Shown here one piece after another: positions 48,915-61,500 of a stretch of DNA of 64,000 bases. Source of the stretch: Druceiella hillmani (Eukaryota; Arthropoda; Insecta; Lepidoptera; Hepialidae); the NCBI GenBank assembly GCA_039881145.1, contig JAYKKI010000016.1, positions 5,667,001-5,731,000 on the forward strand. Reading direction: 5' to 3'. Every line of letters starts with the position of its first letter. The stretch's first letter is position 1. A program made the position numbers and the translations under genes. The notes below the pieces were generated by a model. It did no database searches, was not told where the DNA came from, and worked only from the letters and a program-made list of their open reading frames with translations.

Positions 48915-48980
48915 GTTCAGATTATTATTAATATTGCTGTATAAAACTATACAGCAATATTAATAATAATCTGAATATTA
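48911..48980. repeat. Long perfect hairpin next to (TA)n
   Basis: Arms 48916-48943 and 48948-48975 are perfect inverted repeats of 28 bp with a 4-base loop. Allowing one mismatch they extend to 48911 and 48980 (33 bp). No homologous single-arm copy was seen elsewhere in the window. Confidence 0.97.
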
Positions 48981-49079
48981 TATACGAAAAAGCAAAATGT
49001 TATGGTAGTTATTACTTTTACTGCTATAACTATGATTTAGAAATGACAAGAGACAAAATATTGACTACAAGTTTCTTTG

Positions 49080-49800
49080 GTACCTAAAATTTCTGTCAGA
49101 TATTGCGACAAAATTAGTATCTATAACATTATCTGCAACTTGGTATTATTTTTATTACATTTTTATAGTTCTTTATCCGTTTTTCATAGAAACCGGAGGA
49201 CTGGAAAATTGACGTTTGATATAGAAAGAAAATATATTAACGCACGCAGATATCCAACAATATTTATGTGGGAATTTTAGGGCAAATGAAGTGCCCCATT
49301 TTTTTATTCTTCTGAATTTAAAACCATGAAAATTGTTTTCCCAGACCTTCAACAAAAAGGTCAAATTTCCATGGAAGTTAGAACCATCTTGTATGATAAT
49401 TTTCCATGGAACAAGAAATCACGAATTTTTGTACTTTACCCTTACCTGTTCTATAAAACCTGGCATTATTCCGACTTTCAAGGTTGTAAGTGAACCGGAA
49501 TAGCCAACAGGTTTTGGTGATAAGCTAGTAACAATATGGTAAGGATAAAGAAACAACAAGCTTCAAGAGACCGTATCTTTTTGTTGCGTGAACCGAAAGG
49601 TCGAAATTTCCCAGTAATGAGTAATGTAAGACTATAGACCTGAATATACCATATTAAGTTTTACTTGTTATCCTAAGCCGTTTCTGGAAAAAATGAATTT
49701 GAAAGATAGGCAGACGGAGGGACAGACAACCAACTGATCCCATAAGTGTTCCGTTTTTCTCAGTTTGTGGAGTTTTAGAATCCTAACCGAAGATTTTAAA
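49080..49800 (+). mobile_element. Noncoding transposon-like tail
   Basis: The stretch ends with aggcagacggagggacagac, ataagtgttccgtttttctc and gttttagaatcctaa. This resembles the 3' ends of a common arthropod repeat type in which a gacagacggacagac run is followed by ttccgttttt and cggaaccctaaa. Similar endings occur at 63.60-63.69 and 63.84-63.93 kb. Two short frames, on opposite strands, overlap here but are not protein-like. Confidence 0.5.
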
Positions 49801-51435
49801 CAAATTATAACGATAATTTTATAGGCCATTTTCTTCATGTATTTACGATATTATATGCATTCTCCCTTCTTACTTATACTATGTGTTATTTACTAAATTA
49901 TGCTAGGTTTTATTTAACATTTATTGCGCCAGGAATAAATGATGTATCATTAATGGAATTTCACCATAAACGAGTGTGGAAACCTTATTGCGCGAATCAA
50001 ACTAGTCCAAACCATTTTACAGTATTCGAAAAAATTATACCATTTTACAGTATTATTTTAACGAAATATTTCTATATAATTATTAAATTTTATTGCTTAG
50101 CATCTTAATAAAATAAACAAATTAACATTATCTCAGATAACGTATCCGGAACCCAACAGTAACATTAGTACCGCCATTATTAGATGGTTCAATAAACAAT
50201 CCGACACAATTTACTCGATAATAGGCAGAGTTATCGAGGACAGCATGTGGCGGAAATTCCGCCTGATGCCCCGATAAATTGAGTAATATGAAGTAGTAAT
50301 CTATGCGCTGTTCTAGGAGGTGCCGAACACCGCCCTATACTCTAACGAAAACCGCCCAAGTTAGTAACCATCGTGTATGTACTATGAGACGCCCTACTGT
50401 TATATCATGCACTGAGCAATCAATGCAAACCCGAATCAAAAACTTGTTAACTTAGAAGTGTCAGGAGTTTAATTGCATGTGAATATTGAAGTATCATCAA
50501 GTCATATACTTCACATAACGCGGCGGCTTATTTTAATTTAGTGGACTTTGAGAATGCTGTGCTTTGCTTCGGAACTTAATTTAAATTTTTCGTTTAATTA
50601 CTGATTATTATATAAACATAGTCCTGGAAAAGATATTGTAAGTAAGAAAAATATAATTTACTTATTTTTATTAATGAAATAAAAGATGTATCTATGATGT
50701 AAATTATTTTTTTTCCAGATAATTAATAAAGAGAAAATGTACTTTCAAATAATCCTCTATCAAACAGACATTCACGCAGCCTATGACTCGGCAGATATTT
50801 GAAATGAAATAACTTTATTTATTATAAGTCATCACTATTATGGACTTTTTAGTACAATGCAACTTATAATAATTGAACTTACATATTCAATCTCCAACTC
50901 ACTTTTTTTTCAATATACACTCGTTTTTCAAATATGACGGGGGCCAAACAAAAATTACACAACATAAACAGCATTTAAATAGATCACTAAGCGATATATT
51001 TGGTTATTAACTTGTACTAAATTATATAAATTATAGAGTCATTTATCTCTTTTCGGTCTTTTATTTTTTAGCCAATCGGACTTTCTCAATATTTTATATT
51101 ATCAGTTTTATTTCTGCAGTAGGGTGTTTTTTAATAGTTTTCTTGATTAATTTTCACAAGAATCCAAGAAATATTTTAATATCATGTAACTGACCAATTA
51201 TCTGCAGGCTGACTTTTTTCAGTCAACTGCAAACTTTCTTCAACAATTTATTTATTTACATCAAACTTTAATAGACACAAAAATATATACATTTACAGGA
51301 CTTACGGCTTTGTAAATAATATTTTTCAGCAACCACAATGGCTTAATAGAAGCTGTCTCTGCGCGGAATTCAAACTACGAAAATAATAATAAAGTAATCA
51401 TTATTGTATTTATATTTGAATTACAGCAAACTAAA
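49801..51435. other. Unassigned sequence with a GC-richer patch
   Basis: No gene. Positions 50160-50460 are clearly GC-richer than the surroundings and include a 7-bp perfect inverted repeat ggcggaa-a-ttccgcc at 50249-50263. A 75-codon frame at 49881-50108 is unconvincing. Confidence 0.5.
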
Positions 51436-51439
51436 GTGC

Positions 51440-51940
51440 ATTTCTGCGGATTTTATGTAAGGAATATTACACCAGGAAGATGTCTCCTGTCAGGGCGAAC
51501 GCACTCCTCAAAGCGTAAGGGCGAATTTGCAATGACGGGTCGCGAAACGTCGACTAAGATGGCTCTCACACTTCTTCCGTTATTTTAGCCTTCAGCTGCC
51601 CCAAATTCACGAGAGGAGTATCAAAACCTCATGCTTTGAAATAACCCCATAGAAAAAAGTCAACTGGGGTTAAGTGTATATATTTTTGTGCATATTAAAG
51701 TTGGATGGCCAAATTATGTCTCCAAATCGGCTGCTGATTTTTTCCATGAAATAAAGTTCTAATTGTGTCCGTGGAGACCTTATCTGTGTGGGTAGTGACA
51801 CCATCTTGTTGAAAGCACACATTTGACTCGTCAATATCCTTCTCTCGTAGCTGCGGTAGAAAAAAATTGTTATTCATTTCGATATACCGCTCGTTCGTCT
51901 TTGTAACCGTTGTTTGAATTCGGCGCTGAGACACCTTTAT
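51440..51940 (-). pseudogene. Second DD41D-type mariner transposase, C-terminal fragment
   Basis: Minus-strand frame 51934-51695 reads NERYIEMNNNFFLPQLREKD, NVCFQQDGVTTHT and TIRTLFHGKN. After stops and a frameshift, LTPVDFFLWGYFKA and LGQLKAKITEEV follow down to about 51.55 kb. The motifs correspond to ERYAQRLNDFF, WFQQDGATTHTA and NPCDFFLWGY in the 12.3-kb element, so it is a relative. W before QQDG has become C. The N-terminal DNA-binding part and first catalytic D are not visible, and no terminal repeats were found. It is a dead fragment. Confidence 0.82.
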
Positions 51941-52029
51941 GAGAATTTAGTACCATGAAAGACAATAAAGTATATTTATGAACCTATTCTATTATTTATA
52001 TCCATATACAAACTTTCCAATAACAAGTA

Positions 52030-52310
52030 TAAAAAATTAAATAATATTAATTATGAACCTTGACATGGCATGGTTGACGAAAGGGTAACAACATTGAATT
52101 AAGGAAGGGTAAAATCAAGGAGTTATCAGAAAAATGGCTTTTTCCGACAGCATTTGGAAAAAAAATTATGGAAAGTAAATTCTTTCTATTCCAAAGTTTT
52201 ACAGCTTGGGCAAAAAAGGAGGTTTCATAAAAAGTAGTAGTATATTTGGGAAATATATTAAAGAAGCAGAAATCGTTCAAAAGTCTAAATGGAAAAGAAT
52301 TCAATAATAT
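52030..52310 (-). pseudogene. LINE 3' end, second copy
   Basis: Minus-strand frame 52304-52047 reads NDFCFFNIFPKYTTTFYETS, FFAQAVKLWN and SHFSDNSLILPFLN. It corresponds to KLIYEKSFAVQAIRLWN at 30.4-30.5 kb, and the nucleotide sequences align (ttccaaagttttacagcttg versus ttccaaagtcttatggcttg). This is a short 5'-truncated remnant of the same retrotransposon family on the same strand. Confidence 0.68.
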
Positions 52311-53465
52311 CTCTTATACTTAATATAAAAATTTCATCGAAACTAATACTGTAAACTGTTCATATTATTTGTTTAACTAAATTTATTGTATACTTTCTTT
52401 TCTATATTTTCCTTTATTTTACTATTCCATACATTTAATTTTTTAGTATTTCCCTGGGGTTTACTGTTTCTAAATAGTTTTATATAGAATTCTTTTTCAA
52501 AATCTTTTAAAAAAGTGTTAATTTAAATCTTTCTATGAAGTCGACCATACTTAAATTATAATTTAAATTGAAGTGTGGTTGACTTCAGGTCATCGTCACA
52601 ATCATCATTACCAGCAAAATGTCCACTAGTGAACACAGATCTCCCCCGATTCCCACAAATGTCGATCCCGTGCTGCCTGCATCAAACGAATTTCCGCGAT
52701 CTTTACCAAGTCATCTGTCCACCTACATAATAGACTCCACATAAAGATATATTAATTAATATACAATAAAATATTGATAACATATATTAATATAAGTCTT
52801 TATATGAAGTCAACCACATTTCCAAAATTTCATTAACGTAAGTTCAACACTGAACAAATTATTAGACTGAGATAGACATATATACAAACGACTGAGGAAA
52901 ATGGCCGTCACACCTTATAGACAAAGACAATCGGATACGTCAATGACCTTATAAAGTTCTGTTGTTTTTATTTGTAGAATTCTATAAATAATCGCAATCT
53001 CGCTAATAACAAATTGATGAACCTCATCTTGTAAAAAAGTTTTTTAAAAATCGATCTGAAAATTTTACATTTATTAAGTTGCTTAATTTTCCTTAGCTTA
53101 TAATTGATAGATATTAGATATATTGAAAATTGCATGTCTAGACCAAGTGTTTAATTGCAACTAAATGACATACCTAAAATAGGAAGGCACTGAGCCATTA
53201 GTAAATTATGTTGCTTTGGATCAAATTTCTGTTCTACGTCAAGTACAAAGTAATGATTATGGGCGATAATAAGAATAATTATTTCAATAATCTTGAACTA
53301 AAGTACATAAATTAATGTTTTTACATGTTTCGACATTTTAGAATTTTTTACTTTTTGGTAAATAATTTAATAAATCAACCAATGTCCGTCTCAATTCTTA
53401 CACGCGTGTTTTTTAGAAATATCAGAAATAATTTTAGTTCTACTATCATGTCAGTAAGTGTCCTT
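52311..53465. other. Unassigned sequence
   Basis: No gene. Direct repeat: a cttt(c)tatgaagtcgaccatac-like segment at about 52535 and again at 52802 (tttatatgaagtcaaccacat). A segment at 52.87-52.99 kb (gatagacatatatacaaacg, aatggccgtcacacctta) resembles the noncoding tail repeats at 49.7 and 63.6 kb. Confidence 0.45.
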
Positions 53466-53469
<4 letters not shown>

Positions 53470-53514
<45 letters not shown>

Positions 53515-53546
53515 AATATATGTATATATATATATATATATATATA
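53470..53546. repeat. (TA)n microsatellite
   Basis: About 77 bases of TA with tttataaatatatg in the middle. The frame 53325-53645 crosses it and is not a gene. Confidence 0.97.
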
Positions 53547-53744
53547 GTTTGTAAGTTACAAAATAGTTTTAAATGTTTAAAAGTTTATCAGTCTCTTCAT
53601 AAAATTCATGGCAATTATACAATAAATATTATTATTAAACAATGAAATATAATATAAGCCCGCAGATGGACAAAATGATACATAGTTAAAAAGAATATGT
53701 ATATATGTATACCATCTAAACTACATACGTAAATAACGCCGAAC

Positions 53745-54110
53745 AATAAAAAGAAGTGCAAATTATGCTTCTATTGGAAGATGGCGCAGTGTTATTTGTA
53801 TAAAAGAAATTGTTTTTAAACTAATTAATGAGTGCAAATCATGCTTCTATTGGAAGACGGCGTAATGTTATTTGTATAAAAGAAATTGTTTTTAAACTAA
53901 TTAGTCAGTGCATATTATGCTTCTATTGGAAGATGGCGCAGTGTTATTTGTATAAAAGAAATTGTTTTTAAACTAATTAATAAGTGGAAATTATGTTTCT
54001 ATTGGATATGGGCAGTATTATTTGTATAAAAGAAATTGTTTCTAAACTATTTAATAAGTACTAATTATGTTTCTACTGAAAGTTGGTGCAGTGGTGTTTG
54101 TATAATAGGA
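53745..54110 (+). repeat. 76-bp minisatellite, about five copies
   Basis: Unit landmarks are gtgcaaattatgcttctatt, ggaagatggcgcagtgttat and ttgtataaaagaaattgttt. Copies start at 53756, 53832, 53908, 53984 and 54058 (spacings 76, 76, 76, 74). The first three are nearly identical and the last two are progressively diverged. Confidence 0.95.
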
Positions 54111-55197
54111 GAAAACATTTTTTTTTAAATGGGTACCTTTTAGAAATTGACTAGACGGTGCCTTATTATATCGCAGTAATACTCTATTTATCAATATCTA
54201 TAAATGCAAAATATCTCTTCTTTTAGTTTCCCATTATAACTTTTTCTTTATAATAAACAATTTAGATAACAAAACAATCTAAAAAATCTACTTTTCTTAC
54301 TAGCGCTTGCTAACGACGTATTTGTTTTATTCCAGTATAATATCATCATACTCATCATTCACATAACAACACTCCAAAAATAGCAATTGAAACAGAAACG
54401 ATGAAGGGATTCATTGTAGAAAATAATACATTTTTGGCTTTGAATTTACTGCAAGTTCAAGCTCAAGAAAGTGATATCGAAGCTAAGAAAATATTCCTTT
54501 ACTTAAAATGTTTCTAGTTTAATGATATTTATTTTATTTTCCCAATAAAAGAAAGTCGAAGACATTAATATTAAAATAAATTTTAAGAAAATTGATGAGG
54601 TTTCTCTTTTTTCATATAAATTTCCACTTTCACTTTGTCACTTACGCGGCTTGTAAATCATTATTTCTTCAAATCTAGTCTCTTTTGTTAATTATATTAT
54701 TTCCATTCCACCGTTTCCAATTACTTGAACTACAAACTTGACCTAATAAGCTCCACAAAATTCTGTTTGCAGATAAATTCAGAAATCTCATGGTTAATAA
54801 TTATTATTACAGCTTATAAAATAAATTTATTTGCATGTCTCTCCATATGTATTTTTCACCACAGTTATTAGAGCGATATTCATTTCGTCTGTCGCTAACT
54901 AACAGACGCTTATCTTGGGTTCTCTACATTCCACGTTTCTTTTAAGTAACCCGCTTGATACACGACATCATTTCCTTGTTCCCCGATTGTATTTTCAGCT
55001 TTTGTGTGTATGTTCGAACTTAATAACTTGTCGTGTCTGCCGAGTATATGAAATAGAAATTGGTACATTTTATCCTCTGGAAATAATCCCTTTGTTATGT
55101 TATTGTTGTAAACGGAAACTCGGAACAACAATATACACGGTCGAAGAGGAATTGATTGCCAGTTCTAAATATTTCATGCCAAATTTCAGATTTCATT

Positions 55198-55200
<3 letters not shown>
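54111..55200. other. Unassigned AT-rich sequence
   Basis: No gene. Overlapping frames at 54910-55131 (minus) and 54915-55259 (plus) are mutual shadows, and the plus one ends in (TA)n; neither shows a recognisable domain. Confidence 0.45.

Positions 55201-55202
<2 letters not shown>

Positions 55203-55251
<49 letters not shown>
55203..55251. repeat. (TA)n microsatellite
   Basis: About 49 bases of TA. Confidence 0.97.
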
Positions 55252-55256
<5 letters not shown>

Positions 55257-55259
55257 TAA

Positions 55260-56360
55260 TTATGCTACAAAATAATTATACAACAACAACCTGAATTCGA
55301 TGAAAATAAAAAGTATGACGTAACTATGATCTCTTTTAATTTATAATTTTCATTCAGATTTCCATATATTAAAAAGTAAATTTTAAGTCCCCTATATTCC
55401 TAGTTTAATAACATACAGGCTATTCATTAACTGACGTAGTAACTTTTATTAATTCGTTTCAAAAATACAATACAATAATTATTTTAACTTTTTTGATTTG
55501 GGCTCTTATTGAGGGGAAACAATTCCTTTTTAAAGAAGAAGAAATATTTTATTTTCAACATATTCTCAATCATAATTACTTTTAAACGTTTCATATCGTT
55601 TACGTTCAAACTATTTTCTTATCAACGTTTCATATCGCTTACGTTCAAACCATGCCGCATTGCGATTATAAAGCTTTGATAAGGCCGCGCAGCACCCGAT
55701 TTGCGTACATACACCGCGAGATGCTAAAATTATGTATTTGTATCGGGAATGGAATGAAATGTCTTTAATAGAGATCAATATTTCCTCCCATTATCTGCCC
55801 GTTGGCAATAGTTTATAGTTTATTATAGTGCTTACTATAAGTAAGAATAACTTTCAACGAACTATGATTTTTCAAAAAAAAATGTGATATTATAAGCTCA
55901 ATGCTTTCCTACCAATGCAATAAAATTTGGTGTTTTAAATAATTGGAAGAAGGAGAGAATTTAATGGATGAACGAATCTGCAGGTTATGTAGATTTTTAT
56001 TTATATGGGATCAAAAGTAATTCGAAATGGCTCGTGTACATAAGGTTAGTTATTTACACAAACCTTTTTTCTGTTTTGAATTAACTCGTACACAGCCGTG
56101 TGCTCAGATTCATTTGTTATGTTCCCAGTTATGATGATTAGCAATTAATTAATATACTAGTTGGGTACAACAGATAATCGAGTATCCTAAACTGAAGCTG
56201 TGTTTACTAATATGCCAGATTTCATTAGGGCGTTTTGTATATTGATAATGGAATGTTAGAATCTTTGAAAACACTTATTCTTTAATCAATATTTAAGATG
56301 TTTTGTTATAACGACACTCAATAAAATTGTTGATACGTAACAATTATTTATTCTGGCTCA
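55260..56360. other. Unassigned sequence with a short 39-bp direct repeat
   Basis: aacgtttcatatcgtttacgt and aacgtttcatatcgcttacgt occur about 39 bases apart near 55.59 and 55.63 kb, each followed by tcaaac. Otherwise noncoding with no assignment. Confidence 0.5.
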
Positions 56361-56364
56361 AAAT

Positions 56365-57020
56365 TACGTTATAATTCACACATTTTGTACCTGATGACAG
56401 CCGTTCGTTAAATATTTATGAGAGGCACGCCTATTTACGAAGCATCGCTCATCTTTTACATTAAATGTGAAGATATATAACATTAGATACTTACGTAAAT
56501 AAAAAAATATATTACGGGATTTTTCTACAAATAAGTTTAATTACTTATAATAATTAAATGGACGTAAATATTTCTATATAATCTTGTTTATTTAAGATCT
56601 TATTAACAACAATGAAGCTAGTAAAAAATAATTTTTAGCTTAATAAATTATGTTATAGATTCGTAAAATATATTTTCTGTATAATAATAAATAAAACTAT
56701 TCAATGAATAATATTTTAAGCAAGTTTTAGGAATTTAAGATTAAATCCTCGATTAAAATCCTGGATCGACGTGATTTAGAAATAAATGAAAGGATAATCA
56801 AAATTTTGCGGCAAAACACATTTAATTTTTATCTATTTTTTTATTACAATTTTAATATTTGAGAACGATCATAGTTTGTAGGTGTTTTACGTTTGTTGCT
56901 ACCTATTTTTGTATCCACTGCAACGCACAATATGCATATCAAGAAACACAAAAATTCCATGGAACATAATAACAGTGACTAAGGCTACAAATCTAACCGT
57001 TTTATTTTTCCCCATATTGT

Positions 57021-57108
<88 letters not shown>

Positions 57109-57111
57109 GTA

Positions 57112-57151
<40 letters not shown>

Positions 57152-57158
57152 CATATGT

Positions 57159-57222
<64 letters not shown>

Positions 57223-58010
57223 TTCGTTACCTATACCTGTCAAGTAGAACTCGCACCACGAGGATTCGCTATAAATTTAGGTACTCACAAAACTTTAATT
57301 ATACCTAGTAATTCTGTTGGACTATTTTTCTGTTCAATTATTTTTGCATTTTTCGCTACGTCTCCTTTATCTTTCCCAGACCTTAAAATATGCTGTATAA
57401 TTCGAAGGTTATAACATGTAAAATAATCATTAAAGTTTTCCAATAACCTTTGTGTAGACTACGAAAAATCTTATTTTTTCATAATTTTAAGTTAAGTTGT
57501 TTCGGAAATGAGGGGGAGGGGAAAATATATTTTTTGCATATTTGTCATTAAATCTCTGGAGACATTCTACTTAAAATTACGTTATAATTCACACATTCTG
57601 TACCTGATGACAACCGTTCGTTCAATATTTATGAAAGGCACGCCAATTTATGAAGCATCGCTCATCTTTTACATTAAACGTGAAGATATATAACATGGGA
57701 AACTTACATAAATAAAAAAAAATTACGGGATTTTTATGATAAATAAATTTAATTACTTATAATAATTAAATGGACGTATATATATACTTCGTTACCTATA
57801 CCTGTCAAGTAGAACTCGCACCACGAGAATTCGCTATAAATTTAGGTACTCACAAAACTTTAATTATACCTAGTAATTCTGTTGGACTATAAAAAATATA
57901 TTTTATGAAAATAATATTTTAATTTTCATAATTTTAGGTAGAATGTGTCCAGAGATTTAATGAAAAATATGCAAAAAATATATTTTCCCCTCCCCCCTTA
58001 TTTTCAAAAC
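56365..58010 (+). repeat. Reshuffled local duplication
   Basis: Segment P (56365-56580; cacacattttgtacctgatg, ttacttataataattaaatg) and segment Q (57220-57330; cttcgttacctatacctgtc, cctagtaattctgttggact) are about 640 bases apart. They recur joined end to end at 57575-57895. This joined copy is bracketed by inverted arms of about 65 bases (57515-57580 and 57920-57996; aaatatattttttgcatatt and its reverse complement). The P-Q joint lies in a TA-rich stretch. Confidence 0.88.
57022..57221. repeat. Longest (TA)n microsatellite, about 200 bases
   Basis: TA dinucleotides with occasional CATATG and GTATAC steps. Open on both strands across its length, giving 114-121-codon Y/I frames that are not genes. 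Confidence 0.98.
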
Positions 58011-58014
58011 TACT

Positions 58015-58968
58015 AGAGCTTATAACTGCACTTTTTTTTTAATCGTAGTTCATTACTAGAAACAAGCCCTTTCAAAGTCCACACTACGTATAGAATTACA
58101 AAAAAAGTAAGTATTTAATTTGATCACATTCCTAAACTCCTCAGATAAATATTTTTGAGTATTAGCCACTGAGATATGTGCCGGTTGACATATGTTATTA
58201 TTTCTACAAATTTCAAGTTACTACCTCAAGTGGTTTCCGAGAATAACAGCTATCACAAACAGACACAAGAATAATCTTATAAAGTTTCGAGATGCGGTAC
58301 CCTAAAAAGTTTATGTGAGCGAAACCACGGGATAAAATTAATTTAGTAAAACAATTCTTTAATCATAAATTCGATACATATTTTACCCCTTGTTCAATAT
58401 ATTAAAATTAATTTCGTATTTACATCATATTATAAAAGTCTAAGCCCCTAAATTCAAACCCGTCCTAACGTTACATCCTCCAAACACGAACTACCAAATT
58501 ATAACGAGTGTTCGTTTCGCTGGCGAACTATCGTATTTAGTACTACTCTATTGAATACACCGACCGTTAAACGGAAGTCAGTGCTTAGTTTAATAGTAAA
58601 GGGTGCCTATACATTTGAACGTGTTTCGCTATATAGTGAGGCGGTGTTCGATACCTTCTAGGGCGGGCGGCGCATACATGAGAGCTCCTTGTCACAAAAT
58701 TTGATAAGATCGCTCGGAACTTACGCTAAACGTTGCTCCCAATTAAGTGTGTCGTCGCTGCTGAGCTAATTCATTTATTGGACTGGCCAACTATTAATGA
58801 GGGCTTTTAGATTGTTGTCGATTACGCTGTTACGGTGTATATTTATATGTCCATTTCATTGAATTACGATCTATTACATGAAGAACGAAGTTATACATGA
58901 AATACAATATTATGGAAAGAAAAAAATTAACAGAGACGAAAATGTACTCTAATTTATAAGTAAATAAC

Positions 58969-59021
<53 letters not shown>

Positions 59022-59790
59022 GTATATATATATATATATATATACATATATATACATATATATATCTGTGTGTGTGTGTGTGTATCATGCGCACTGTCAC
59101 CGATTCCATCTGACACGTGGGGTGGGAGTGTTGCGTTAACTTCGATAACATTATTGTAATATCTAATGAGGGTATCGGGCTAAATATCGTAGAAGGACAA
59201 TCTCCAGAAGAAAAAAAAAGATATCATGTAATATTCCTAAAGAACAAGTATGCATGAAGATAAACATATGTTAAACCAGTTCACGCACAGTAATATTGAT
59301 GGAAAAAAAGCTAAAAACGCAGTTGTCTTTTCATGTAAAGCAATAGGAATATGTAATTAAAAAAATGCAAAAATAACAAAATTACTAATTTTAGGCAAAG
59401 AAATTTAATTAATTACAGTAATCTCTGTCAATATTAAGATTTGTTACGAATGTTTTAAAATTAAAGAATTAATACCCTAGGCATTATGTTGGTGTTTTCG
59501 CTAGCATGTAATTGTAATTACAGTGTATTCAAACTTATGTTTATTATTAAAGCAGAAAACTAATATTAAAAATATATTGATTTTTTTTAATTAATTTAAT
59601 ATTCCATGTATACTTTTTATCGGCTTTTTATGGTGTCCGCTTAGTAAGTTAATGCCATCTCTCCTGAATGCAATTGCGAACGAACTCTACTATCCAGTTG
59701 TATATAAATTACTTATTTTATATAAAAACTTTAGTGAAACTTGCAACTCTTATTTTTAATTATACAAAATGTCTAATCCATTTCAGTTCT
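58015..59790 (+). repeat. Y duplicon, copy 2, left part
   Basis: Leader (gagtattagccactgagat, gtttccgagaataacagc), E-like module (tcctaacgttacatcctcca, aacacgaactaccaaattat, gtgaggcggtgttcgatacc, agggcgggcggcgcatac at 58660-58677, ttggactggccaac) and middle (gttaacttcgataacattat, catgtaattgtaattacagt, acgaactctact) match 44.9-46.8 kb. Confidence 0.85.
58974..59083. repeat. (TA)n-(GT)n microsatellite inside Y copy 2
   Basis: About 93 bases of TA with tatg and cata steps, then about 17 of GT. It is absent at the equivalent site of Y copy 1 (about 46.0 kb). Confidence 0.96.
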
Positions 59791-61500
59791 CGCAAAAATA
59801 TGCATACAAATAATTTTAAAATTATGATGAATAGCTTCTCCATTGCTTTTCCGTCCTTTGTTTGTTTGTCCTCCTTTGCTTTTATAAATAAAAGTACATA
59901 GTGATGGAAATACTTTATACTTTATTTTATTATACGCTGTTATATTACATATGAAGAATATTAAAAAAAATGGAAATTTAATAGAGTTAAATTAAAAACG
60001 AAAAAGAAATTAAGTTGCCTTGTTGGTAGTCAACAAATTTTTCTTGCCACTTTTAGGGCATCCTGAGACTGCTCTCGGAAGTTTTCAAAAGTCATTTAAT
60101 AATTTCTAAAAAGAAGTAATAGAAGTAAGAGTTTAAAGAGTGTTAAACATCTTTCCAATCTCCGTTATGCTTCTAAAGACTTCATAGACATTACAAACAG
60201 CAATATCTGTTATAACATCAATGATTTGTTTTAGCAGATATAATAGCTTTTGGTGCACCTGCCCACACCATCATCATATTGAAGATTTCGTTTGTATTCT
60301 GCGTATGACTTTCTTAATATATTATGTGCTATATCGGTGATATATTTTAATTATCATACGAATATCTTGATTTGTTAATAGAGATGCTAATGCTCTGAAT
60401 TTTTTTTCCATTTGATATAGATTTTATACTTTTTTTTATTTTAGTCTCACAGACTTTTACAACATTATTTTTGAAGTCTCAAGGGGGTTGAAACTATTTA
60501 AAAAATTAAAATGTTTACAGCCATTATGAAACAAAAAAGAGTCGCTCGCGCAAATTCATAAAGTAACAAATAGTAAGTAGTGAACAGGAATATCTGATAA
60601 ATTTTTTTTTTCAATATTAAAACTTATTTTCTTCAATAACATTCGAAATTGTTGGAAAATCATTTTTATACTTTGCCGCATATTGTTCCGACCACAGAGC
60701 ACATAATATAATTTATTATTTGTGCCTCTAACACACTTATTTTACAAGCATAGCTTTTCAACAAAGTTTAAAAAATGGTAAATAAAAAAATTTCCGAAAA
60801 ATTCTGAAACCTTACTATTCTTTGCAATATTACAATTATTTCGCAAATAAATATTTTTAAAATGTTTAGAAGATGCGATGTGATGAACGAAAGAGCGACT
60901 TCCACGGTCGGCAGCGATAGCGGTTCTTTTTATCACTTCACTATATGAAGTACAAATAATGCTTATATCAGTTTTTCTCTTATTCACGCTTGAACAAATA
61001 AAACGATTTAGAGCGAAACAGATGACTAACTTTTCCACTCCCCGCTAACTTCACAAAGATGCTTGTACCTATAGATATTTAATTTTCACTGCATTATTAT
61101 ATCTTCATATCAGTAATATGAAATCTCCTCCCTCCGTTTTTAATGTATCTTATCAATTTAACTAAACATACATACAATTACACTTTAAACGCTGCAGTGG
61201 GTAGGACGATGCGAATACCTTTGATAAGTGTTCAACGCTTCCTTTACTAATATGTAATTATTCATACGTTTTCAACCTTTTCTGAGACTAACAAGGTTGT
61301 TACTTTTTTACCACAATCTTTTATACATTTATTTACCTAATGGAACTTCCACACATTTATTTGCGGAACGAACTTACCGAATGAACGAATTTTTTTTTAT
61401 TTTATAAAAATATGTTGCAAAAATTTGTGGCAAATTATTATCCTTCATTTTTTTTTAAATTGTAAAATTTAATTTGCTTATTTTCGCGTTATGATATTTT
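59791..61500. mobile_element. About 1.7 kb of unidentified sequence splitting Y copy 2
   Basis: Only about 0.2 kb lies at the equivalent place in Y copy 1, so most of this is extra. The 98-codon minus frame at 61038-60742 (CFALNRFICSSVNKRKTDIS, SRSFVHHIASSKHFKN) has balanced composition. Short minus-strand stretches near 60.09-60.02 kb (FENFREQSQDALKVARKIC) and 60.27 kb (MMVWAGAPKAIISAKTNH) also look protein-derived. I recognise no family; a decayed transposon is likely. Terminal repeats were not found. Confidence 0.5.

Noticed and set aside
53745..54110. Possible CRISPR-like array.
   Set aside because: Units are contiguous tandem repeats with no unique spacers, in an insect-type genome.
56394..56420. 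cctgatgacagccg and its copy at 57602, resembling a hammerhead core.
   Set aside because: No following GAAA, no pairing stems; the match is only seven bases.
56882..57247. Reading frames of 114-121 codons on both strands.
   Set aside because: They run through (TA)n and encode alternating Y and I. The same holds for frames at 7.6-7.9, 9.5-9.9, 16.3-16.5, 26.6-26.9, 43.9-44.1, 53.3-53.6 and 58.8-59.1 kb.
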